Positions 51,736 through 59,120 of a stretch of 64,000 nt of DNA are shown one piece after another. The notes under the pieces are model-generated. The model worked only from the letters and a program-made list of their open reading frames with translations, did not search any database and had not been told where the DNA came from. The position numbers were made by a program, and so were the translations under genes. The DNA lies in NCBI RefSeq assembly GCF_963677195.1, contig NZ_OY781918.1, positions 3,956,923 through 4,020,922 of the forward strand, given 5' to 3'. The number at the start of each line of letters is the position of its first letter. The first letter of the stretch is position 1. The stretch is from an uncultured Marinifilum sp. (GTDB taxonomy: Bacteria > Bacteroidota > Bacteroidia > Bacteroidales > Marinifilaceae).

Positions 51736-53892
51736 TTAATTTTCCAAAATACGATCAACAACCAATTGTCTGAACTCTGGCGTTAACATGGCAAAATAAG
51801 CTGTAAAACCGGTTATTCTCACCACTAAATCAGGATATTTCGAAGGATCTTTATGAGCTTCCAATATTTTTTTCTGATCTACGATATTCACATTAATTAA
51901 TGTACCACCTAATTTGAAATGAGTTTTTATCAAAGCAATAAAATTATCAACCTGATCTTCTTTTGCCATAGAAAGATCGAGCTCCAACTGCATAGGAGCT
52001 GTATTTCCATATCCAGGTTGAATTTGCGCAATTGATTTTGCCATGGAAGTTGCTGCTCCGTCTTTCGAAAATCCCGGATGCGGATTAGCTCCATGCGAGA
52101 TAGGTGCTTTCGCAAATCTTCCATTAGGCGTTGCATCCAAAGCTTCTCCAAACCCTACCGTATTGGCCCATGAAAACCAACCTGGAATAAAACAATGTTT
52201 CTTCTCCTCATCAGATTCATTTTTCACCAAGCTTGTAAATTCTTTTGAAATTTGTATTGCCCATCGATCTCCTCTCGAATCAACCTGACCATAACGATCA
52301 CTGTGATTCATTAATTGACGCACTCTTTCCCCATCGGTTCCTTCCCAATTTCCTTTCAGGTGATAATCCAATTCCTTCCAGCTTATTTTTTCTTCATCTT
52401 CAATTCTTTGCTCCAAAGCGGCAAAGGAATCTGCAACTGTTGCCAAACCAGCGCCGTCGATTGCAAGGTTATAATATTCTGCTCCGCCGGCACTTGCATC
52501 CAAAGCTTTCTCAAGTGGCCCATAACTTAGCATATTTAATATCAATTCAGGTTCGTTATATTGCTGATACCTCAATTGAAAACGAATACAATCGGCACTT
52601 AGCCTAACTCCCTTGGCCAAATGTTTCCTAAAAATCTCATACAATTTTACTGTAGATGCATTTTCAAATCCCTCTTGCAACATTTCGTTATAAGCAATCT
52701 GAAATACTCTAGCGGTATTAATTTTCACCAAATCGTTCATGGTATATTCCAAACCCGGAAGAGACATCCAATTACAACCAACAGCAATTCTTTTTCGTGC
52801 CGATTCTGCATCGTAACCATTTCTCATATATCCTTCAACAAGAGCTTTATCTCCCGAATAACGCGGCCAGCCATTCTTATTTTTAATCAATAATTCGACC
52901 GATTTTTTCAGAAATTCCTGGTCCAATTTATCATGTACACGAATGGTTAAGTTCAAAGAAGTATTTACTTTATCCCCAGCTTCAAGAATTAAGTATGACA
53001 AGTGATTGGTCATATCGCCACCTTTACCATCGGGACCACCCATTTGCCAATAAATAGGATCGTTTATTAAGAAACAAGCTAATTGATAAACAGCTGCTTC
53101 GTCGTCTAATATACCTGCTTCTTTATCGTTCCGATAAAAAGGATACAGCAAAGTATCCAGCTGCCCTCCAGCTCCATCGCGATTATAAGTTCTAGAAGCA
53201 AGATGATACCAAATAATCCACTGACAAGCTTCCCGAAATGTTTGAGGAGCATTGTTTAACACATTTTCATTTACCTCAAGCATTTCCTTTAGGTTATCTT
53301 TCAGTTCCTGATTTTGCTCCTTTTCAATCTTTCTTTTTATCTCTTCAATTGTATTGCTAATCCAAGTTTGAATACTAATAACTGCTCTTTCGTGAGAGTC
53401 ATAAAACAGTTTTGTTTCCTCATCCTTAGCATTCAAATCTCTGTATTTCCTAATTTTTTCCAGAATTCCTCCCCAACCTAATTTCAGGCCTAATTCATAA
53501 TCAGGAGCAAAATGAGCATCGTAACCAATTCCATCAATAATATTATATTTTTCAATACCTTCTTTCAAATGATCGTAAGAAAATTCGGGATTGAATAGGT
53601 TCGGTCTCATTTTCGACATGAAATACATCCATCTTCCTGCAAATGCATCATTAGAATCTACATAAACCGGATGTTTTTCCATTAAATCACAAAAATTATC
53701 GGTCCATCCTTTTATACCATAAAATGAACCGTCTTTATGATTGGGAATAATCTCCCATGCTCCTTCTTTCGGAGGCGCAATTCTTCCGTAATCATCTTCA
53801 TCCAACAAACCTTCCACACAAATTTTTTTATCTGTTTGCAACATTTTCTTTGTTCGCAAGTTTGCAATTCTATCGTCGTATCTCGTTTTCAT
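51736..53892 (-). CDS. Glycyl radical enzyme of unknown substrate (PFL-like fold)
   Basis: 718 residues. The C-terminal glycyl radical loop VVRITGFTAYF places the radical on Gly695. The active-site cysteine is Cys373 in AVGCNWMSLPG. PFL-family landmarks include DAHFAPDYELGLKLGWGGI (about 125-143) and RDGAGGQLDTLLYPFY (238-253). The residues after the cysteine, N-W-M, differ from GCVE of diol, choline, hydroxyproline and isethionate enzymes and from CCVS of formate lyase, so none of those activities can be assigned. The protein is also shorter than most (about 780-850). The activase gene ends 11 bases upstream; a sugar porter and two mannosidases follow, suggesting a sugar-derived substrate. 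Confidence 0.9.
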   Translation of the reverse strand: MKTRYDDRIANLRTKKMLQTDKKICVEGLLDEDDYGRIAPPKEGAWEIIPNHKDGSFYGIKGWTDNFCDLMEKHPVYVDSNDAFAGRWMYFMSKMRPNLFNPEFSYDHLKEGIEKYNIIDGIGYDAHFAPDYELGLKLGWGGILEKIRKYRDLNAKDEETKLFYDSHERAVISIQTWISNTIEEIKRKIEKEQNQELKDNLKEMLEVNENVLNNAPQTFREACQWIIWYHLASRTYNRDGAGGQLDTLLYPFYRNDKEAGILDDEAAVYQLACFLINDPIYWQMGGPDGKGGDMTNHLSYLILEAGDKVNTSLNLTIRVHDKLDQEFLKKSVELLIKNKNGWPRYSGDKALVEGYMRNGYDAESARKRIAVGCNWMSLPGLEYTMNDLVKINTARVFQIAYNEMLQEGFENASTVKLYEIFRKHLAKGVRLSADCIRFQLRYQQYNEPELILNMLSYGPLEKALDASAGGAEYYNLAIDGAGLATVADSFAALEQRIEDEEKISWKELDYHLKGNWEGTDGERVRQLMNHSDRYGQVDSRGDRWAIQISKEFTSLVKNESDEEKKHCFIPGWFSWANTVGFGEALDATPNGRFAKAPISHGANPHPGFSKDGAATSMAKSIAQIQPGYGNTAPMQLELDLSMAKEDQVDNFIALIKTHFKLGGTLINVNIVDQKKILEAHKDPSKYPDLVVRITGFTAYFAMLTPEFRQLVVDRILEN

Positions 53893-53903
53893 GATATCTA
53901 TTC

Positions 53904-54797
53904 TTAATTCTTCTTTACTTTTTTACATGTATGAGCAACAGCATTTTGCAACAGATTAAATCTATCCTTACTCAACTGAGGGAAAACCGTCATTTCGCTC
54001 TCCATTCCCAATGCTATATATTTCCCAATTCCCAAACTGTGATATGGCAATAACTCGTAGTAAACCACAGAATTCAATTCATTAACAAATTTCGCAATGG
54101 GTATTAATTCGTTAATATTATCGTTAACCTCTGGAATTACAGGAGTCCTAATAATTAAATCTTTTTCCAATTTATTCAGAAGTTTAATATTCTCGAGCAC
54201 CAGCTCATTTCCTAGACCTGTCCATTTTTTGTGCAAATCGGAATTCCACAACTTGATATCCACCATAAATAAATCGGCAAATTCGGCTATCTCTTCAAGG
54301 ATATCTGATTTTACATATAAATTGGTTTCTATGGCAGTATGAATGTTTCTCTTTTTACACTCCTTAAATACCTCAATCACAAATTGAGTTTGTAATGTTG
54401 GTTCTCCGCCCGATATGGTAATTCCACCACCTGATTCTTCAAAAAACTCCCGATCTTTTTCAACAGCTTTTATAAGTTCATCAACAGAAACATCCTTCCC
54501 AATAACCTCCAAGGCTCCGGTAAAACAAGCCTCTGTAATTGAAATCGATTCCGCTATTGAATATTTATTTGGTTTAATTAATTGATCTGGTGTAAATGCA
54601 TCATTTAAGGCAGGCAAAGTACAAGCTTTACAAGCTATGCACTTATCTTTTAAAAACTGTATTTGTTGATTTGCACTCCAGGTTTCCGGATTATGGCACC
54701 AAGCACAACGCATATTACACCCTTTCATAAAAACAGTTGTTCTTATTCCTGGTCCGTCGTGAATGGACATGCTTTGTATTTGTGTTATTCGTCCCAT
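53904..54797 (-). CDS. Glycyl radical enzyme activating protein (radical SAM)
   Basis: 297 residues. The radical SAM cluster motif is CNMRCAWCHNPETW (CxxxCxxC), preceded by SMSIHDGPGIRTTVFMKGC, the hallmark of PFL-activase-type enzymes. An insert (about 50-95) has CIACKAC plus a later Cys in EACFTGALEVIG, enough for one extra [4Fe-4S] cluster. Larger GRE activases usually have eight Cys for two clusters. SGGEPTLQ, IETNLY and MVDIKLWNSDLHKKWTG complete the fold. It installs the radical on the neighbouring glycyl radical enzyme and is the first gene of the locus. Confidence 0.93.
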   Translation of the reverse strand: MGRITQIQSMSIHDGPGIRTTVFMKGCNMRCAWCHNPETWSANQQIQFLKDKCIACKACTLPALNDAFTPDQLIKPNKYSIAESISITEACFTGALEVIGKDVSVDELIKAVEKDREFFEESGGGITISGGEPTLQTQFVIEVFKECKKRNIHTAIETNLYVKSDILEEIAEFADLFMVDIKLWNSDLHKKWTGLGNELVLENIKLLNKLEKDLIIRTPVIPEVNDNINELIPIAKFVNELNSVVYYELLPYHSLGIGKYIALGMESEMTVFPQLSKDRFNLLQNAVAHTCKKVKKN

Positions 54798-54936
54798 TAC
54801 TTTTGCTTACAAAAATATGACATGAAAGCAGCTTATTCCGATAAAACATCATATCCTAAACTATTTTTATTACACTATAGCGATATTAGGAATGATTCTT
54901 TATTGATTACTTTACACAAATAAAAAAGATAGGGAT

Positions 54937-54969
54937 TAAAAAAGGGATTAATTCATGATTAATCCCTTT
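54937..54969 (-). terminator. Terminator of the ABCG-like transporter gene
   Basis: AAAGGGATTAAT (54941-54952) pairs with ATTAATCCCTTT (54958-54969) in a perfect 12-pair stem. On the minus strand T-rich sequence follows. Confidence 0.8.
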
Positions 54970-54978
54970 AAATATTTG

Positions 54979-57900
54979 TTATTTCTGACGTTTTCTTGCA
55001 ATTCGGAAATCTCCTTCGGGTAAAATTTTAACCCTTAAGAATTCGATAAAAGCAAGTAGTCTGCGCAGTACATCAAAATAAAGAGTAATATAAAAAATGA
55101 TAGATGTTAACCATATAATTATCACATTAAACCAAAAAGTATCAATTAAGTAATTACCTAATCTTTTTTGAGCAACAAATAATTGAGCTCTACCATTTTT
55201 TTCTCCTGGTATTTGAAAAACAGGATCCTTTAACTGAATTAACTCATCTTTGTATTTAATCAATTTGTTAATTTCACGTCGGTTAAGTACAATTTGCTCG
55301 ATAGCCTCGTTGTGATATTTTTCTTTAAACTTTAATACTTGCTCACGGCTAGCCAATTTTTTAATTAAAACATTATAAACACTATCCCTTGCATTTGAAT
55401 TTATCTTATATTCGTTCCAGCCAGCTTGCTTAATTTTCTCCAGCCAAACACTAAGATTTTCTTGGGAGTGCCTTAATGAGATTTTCGAAATTTCGATATT
55501 ATTTGGCAGTATATAAATATTAGAAAGTTTTACCAGTTCGTTTTTAATTAACCTGTAGTCTTTTTCCCTTTCATTTTTTAACCATGATTTATAGGTTTGC
55601 TCTATTGATGGAATTAAGAAAGACGAACGAAATGATGCCACGCTCATTTTCTGTTCGTAAGGAAAAAAATGTTTTTCGAAAGTATTATCCTTAAATTGGG
55701 CAACAACCAAAGCCTCATAGGCCCAACGAGATGTCATTAAATCACCAACAATAGGAACATATTTATGAGTTGTAATGGCCGGATGTAATTTATTAAAATT
55801 GACAATAACACCAGAAAACAATAGCTGAGGTACCAATATAAATGGTATTGAAACATAAACCGCAACAACCGAATTCAATCCTGCCGACAAATTTAGTCCT
55901 ATTAAATTGGCACATGCCGATGCTGTATATAAAACCAACCAATAAACCCAGGTTAATCCTTCTATTTCGAGAATTGAGTTGGCTAGTATTACAAATAAAA
56001 AAGTCTGAATTGCCGAAATAATCAGCATTACTATCACTTTTGAATTAAGGTAGCTTGCCCGACTCAAATTTAGAAACTGCTCACGTTTCATCATTCTTCT
56101 GTCGTGCAAAATTTCTTCGGCCGAAATAATCATTCCCAAAAACAAAGCTACCACCACAGCCATAAAAATAAAGGATGGAATATTTTCATTTAAAGAGAAT
56201 AAATAGGAAGGGTGATCGGTATCGGCACCACTAATATACTTTGTAAAATAACCTAATATTATTGCTAATAATGGAGCTTCTAAAATCGTAATCAACATGT
56301 ATTGCCGATTGCTTAATTTAGACTTTATATCGCGGGTAAGATATATTTTTAACTGATCCCAGCGTTTAGGAATACTAAAATAATTATTAGGAAGTTGTTT
56401 TTTCTCCTTTGGTTCTGTTACAGGATTATTACTCTCTATATTTTCTTTGTACAATTCGTACCATTCATCAGAATTTCTCTTTCGCTTACGAATTTGTTTT
56501 CCGTACTCGTTCATCATTCGGGCTTCGATAATACGAAGAATTTGTTCAGAATTTACATTACCACAAGTTAAACATTCGCTTTCGTTAGGCTTAACGTAAT
56601 GCGATTGAGTTTTAAAATAAACAACAGCATCAATTGGGTTTCCAAAATAAATTACTTTTCCTCCCTGATCCATCATCACAAGCTTATCGAGCAATTTAAA
56701 AATGTCAGATGAAGGTTGATGAATATTACAAATTACCAATTTACCTTTTAAAACCTGTCTCTTTAAAAGCAGCATTACTTTCTCTGAATCCATACTAGAT
56801 AAACCAGATGTGGGTTCATCAACAAATAATACAGACGGTTCTCGCATTAGCTCGAGGGCAATATTAAGTCGTTTCCTCTGCCCCCCACTTAATACTTTAT
56901 TAATTGGGTCACCTACTTTAAGATCTCGAGCTTCTACTAAATCAAAATCTTCGATGGTAGAATCTATTATTTCTTCTATTTTTTCGTCCGAGGTATCATC
57001 AAAGCATAATTTGGCATTAAAATACAAATTTTCGTAAACTGTTAATTCTTCTACAAGCAAATCATCCTGAGGCACATACCCTATAACTCCCTGCAATTTG
57101 TTTTCGTCGAAATGTAGATCGTAACCATTAATAAAGATTTTACCATTTTTCAAAGGCAAACTTCCGTTTAAAACATTTAAAAATGTTGATTTACCCGTAC
57201 CACTTCCTCCCATAACTCCAACGAGTTGTCCTGATTCCATTTCTAGACTAACAGGCTGTAAACCATTATTTGATCCGGGAAAATTAAATTCAACATCTTT
57301 TGCAGTAAACTTAATATCCGACAAGTTTTTCCGCTCTATAAAAACCGATGAAATTTGGGAATAGTAAACCGGATCAATTCTGGGACTTCGAATTACAGAG
57401 CCAAAAGAAAGTACATAGCCTCTATCGAGTTTCACATTATGCCCATTAAGAAAGAGATTGTATTCCCCAAAATACTTCATAATTAAAGTATTCGTACTCA
57501 CCAAATGCAGGATAAAAATCCGTCCGCGCATTCTAGAACTATAGATATGACTTACGACTTCATGCCTCCAATTTTCGTTGTTATCAATTAATAACAAATG
57601 CTCATTAAAAGGAATAGAATACTCGTTACCAATAATAAACTGGCGACTATTTTCAAATTCATTCTTAGGGATTCGGAAAGTTTTAGAAACTGTTTTTACC
57701 AGCGCCAACTCGTCTGGTCCTGTAAACTCAGTATCATCTATAAATTCGAGCAATTGAAGCATAATCCATACTTTTTGCTCCTGTTCTACCTCTTTTAATA
57801 ATTTGCTACAAACCTGCTCAACTTGGGAGTGTTTGTTTACAAAACACACCTGACCATCTTCATCGCAATGCGATTCTTTTAGGTAACGATCAAAATCTTC

Positions 57901-58047
57901 AAGGTATCTTTCAATCCATTCTTTGCTGAATTGTTTTTGAAGCCATTCTGAGACAACATCGCGCGCTGCCATTTCAAAACCAAGTTTTTGCTCATCTACA
58001 ATAAGAGCAAAAAGTTGCATAAGGGCATTCAGTAAAGACTCATTCAT
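54979..58047 (-). CDS. TerB-like/ABCG-type fused ATP-binding and permease protein
   Basis: 1022 residues. The N-terminal region (about 1-130) is helical and TerB-like (LMQLFALIVDEQ, LIEFIDDTEFTGPDELALV-type pattern). It is followed by an FHA-like beta region (about 140-240). The ABCG-type ATPase has Walker A GGSGTGKST (280-288), IGYVPQDDLLVEELTVYENL, signature LSGGQRKRLNIALELM and Walker B VLFVDEPTSGLSS. A CxxC pair (SECLTCGN) lies between domains, then comes an ABC-2 membrane domain of about six helices, interrupted by a long helical periplasmic loop, and a final helix near 975. The cargo is unknown. Confidence 0.87.
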   Translation of the reverse strand: MNESLLNALMQLFALIVDEQKLGFEMAARDVVSEWLQKQFSKEWIERYLEDFDRYLKESHCDEDGQVCFVNKHSQVEQVCSKLLKEVEQEQKVWIMLQLLEFIDDTEFTGPDELALVKTVSKTFRIPKNEFENSRQFIIGNEYSIPFNEHLLLIDNNENWRHEVVSHIYSSRMRGRIFILHLVSTNTLIMKYFGEYNLFLNGHNVKLDRGYVLSFGSVIRSPRIDPVYYSQISSVFIERKNLSDIKFTAKDVEFNFPGSNNGLQPVSLEMESGQLVGVMGGSGTGKSTFLNVLNGSLPLKNGKIFINGYDLHFDENKLQGVIGYVPQDDLLVEELTVYENLYFNAKLCFDDTSDEKIEEIIDSTIEDFDLVEARDLKVGDPINKVLSGGQRKRLNIALELMREPSVLFVDEPTSGLSSMDSEKVMLLLKRQVLKGKLVICNIHQPSSDIFKLLDKLVMMDQGGKVIYFGNPIDAVVYFKTQSHYVKPNESECLTCGNVNSEQILRIIEARMMNEYGKQIRKRKRNSDEWYELYKENIESNNPVTEPKEKKQLPNNYFSIPKRWDQLKIYLTRDIKSKLSNRQYMLITILEAPLLAIILGYFTKYISGADTDHPSYLFSLNENIPSFIFMAVVVALFLGMIISAEEILHDRRMMKREQFLNLSRASYLNSKVIVMLIISAIQTFLFVILANSILEIEGLTWVYWLVLYTASACANLIGLNLSAGLNSVVAVYVSIPFILVPQLLFSGVIVNFNKLHPAITTHKYVPIVGDLMTSRWAYEALVVAQFKDNTFEKHFFPYEQKMSVASFRSSFLIPSIEQTYKSWLKNEREKDYRLIKNELVKLSNIYILPNNIEISKISLRHSQENLSVWLEKIKQAGWNEYKINSNARDSVYNVLIKKLASREQVLKFKEKYHNEAIEQIVLNRREINKLIKYKDELIQLKDPVFQIPGEKNGRAQLFVAQKRLGNYLIDTFWFNVIIIWLTSIIFYITLYFDVLRRLLAFIEFLRVKILPEGDFRIARKRQK

Positions 58048-58323
58048 GGTTTAATTCCGAAATTGATTTTTATTTTTGACAAGCTTCTAAATTAGATAAA
58101 TTAAATGAAGTATGGAGTACATAATCTTATTAAAAATTTAAGAAATCGTAAACCAGAATCTCAAAACCTTTCAAAATCGAAGCAAAAAATACAAAGTTTC
58201 ATTTTTCTGAATTTGTTATAATCACAAGCTTTCCAAACAGAAATAGCTAGATTAAAGAACTGCAAATCAATATTTTTTAATGTTTTTTAACAATTCTTTT
58301 CAGAACTTAACTAATCTATGTAA
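58048..58323. other. Intergenic region upstream of the ABCG-like gene
   Basis: AT-rich and without a credible ORF. It should contain the minus-strand promoter of the transporter, which was not identified. It ends at the first small-RNA promoter of the tandem array. Confidence 0.3.
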
Positions 58324-58337
58324 TATCTTTGAAAGTA

Positions 58338-58435
58338 TACTACAAAAGAGTAGTATTTTCATAGATTAAAGATTTAGGTTAGTAAATAGTGGTTAGAGAA
58401 AATCCCGGACTTAAGGAAGTTCGGGATTTTTCTTT
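58338..58435 (+). ncRNA. Candidate small RNA, copy 1
   Basis: Promoter -7 element TATCTTTG at 58324-58331. The sequence up to about 58357 is unlike the other copies, yet the promoter motif and its distance to the hairpin (77 bases) are kept. The terminator stem 58401-58412 pairs with 58417-58428 around AAGG, followed by ATTTTTCTTT. The start of transcription is predicted, not known. Confidence 0.6.
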
Positions 58436-58554
58436 GCGATACATTTTAACTTTAATGCAACTTTTGAGTCTTCTGCTCTCTAAATTTTCTCTTTTAATAT
58501 CCTTTAACTTTTCTTTTATCCAATTAACTAATTTGCAAGCTACATTTGTATCAT

Positions 58555-58649
58555 ACAAAAACAGAAAAGTTTTTTCATAGATTAGATTTAGGTTAGTAAA
58601 TAGTGGTTAGAGAAAATCCCGGACTTAAGGAAGTTCGGGATTTTTCTTT
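58555..58649 (+). ncRNA. Candidate small RNA, copy 2
   Basis: Promoter -7 TACATTTG at 58541-58548, hairpin at 58615-58642, distance 74 bases. The predicted transcript is identical to that of copy 3. Confidence 0.6.
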
Positions 58650-58768
58650 GCGATACATTTTAACTTTAATGCAACTTTTGCGTCTTCTGCTCTCTAAATT
58701 TTCTCTTTTAATATCCTTTAACTTTTCTTTTATCCAATTAACCAATTTGCAAGCTACATTTGTATCAT

Positions 58769-58863
58769 ACAAAAACAGAAAAGTTTTTTCATAGATTAGA
58801 TTTAGGTTAGTAAATAGTGGTTAGAGAAAATCCCGGACTTAAGGAAGTTCGGGATTTTTCTTT
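58769..58863 (+). ncRNA. Candidate small RNA, copy 3
   Basis: Promoter -7 TACATTTG at 58755-58762, hairpin at 58829-58856. No difference from copy 2 from promoter to T-tract. Confidence 0.6.
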
Positions 58864-58982
58864 GCGATATATTTTAACTTTAATGCAACTTTTGCATCTT
58901 CTGCTCTCTAAATTATCTCTTTTAATATCCTTTAACTTTTCTTTTATCCAATTAACTAATTTGCAGGCTATATTTGTATCAT

Positions 58983-59078
58983 ACAAAAACAGAAAAAGTT
59001 TTTCATAGATTAGATTTAGGTTAGTAAATAGTGGTTAGAGAAAATCTCGGACTTAAGGAAGTTCGGGATTTTTCTTTT
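58983..59078 (+). ncRNA. Candidate small RNA, copy 4
   Basis: Promoter -7 TATATTTG at 58969-58976; its one change is in the free nn positions. The hairpin at 59043-59070 has one C to T change that turns a G-C pair into G-U, so the stem is kept. Read on the minus strand, this hairpin may also end transcription of the histidine kinase gene. Confidence 0.55.
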
Positions 59079-59120
59079 TATACAAACTCAAACAAATTTG
59101 TATAGTAAAATCTTTATTTA

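Larger units (their letters stand above)
58324..59080 (+). repeat. Tandem array of 214-bp units, each a promoter-leader-terminator cassette
   Basis: The block GTGGTTAGAGAAAATCCCGG recurs at 58389, 58603 and 58817, and with one change at 59031, always exactly 214 bases apart. There are three full periods, plus a left end with an unrelated upstream sequence and a right end that stops after the fourth hairpin. Each unit holds a TAnnTTTG motif (58324, 58541, 58755, 58969), a leader of about 70 bases and a 12-pair hairpin with T-tract. Differences among copies are mostly in the roughly 100-base spacers. Confidence 0.9.

Noticed and set aside
54798..54817. Promoter element (TATTTTTG on the minus strand) just before the GRE activase
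   Set aside because: It would leave a leader of only about six bases; too close to accept without mapping data.
58389..59008. Three repeated 63-codon ORFs in the tandem array (GTG starts)
   Set aside because: They exist only because the DNA is repeated. They run across the terminator hairpin, the differences change amino acids (Ser, Arg, His at one place), and copy 4 lacks the ORF. The RNA elements, not the reading frame, are conserved.
58324..59080. CRISPR array
   Set aside because: The unit is 214 bases and the spacers are near-identical, so they are not acquired spacers. No cas genes are present.
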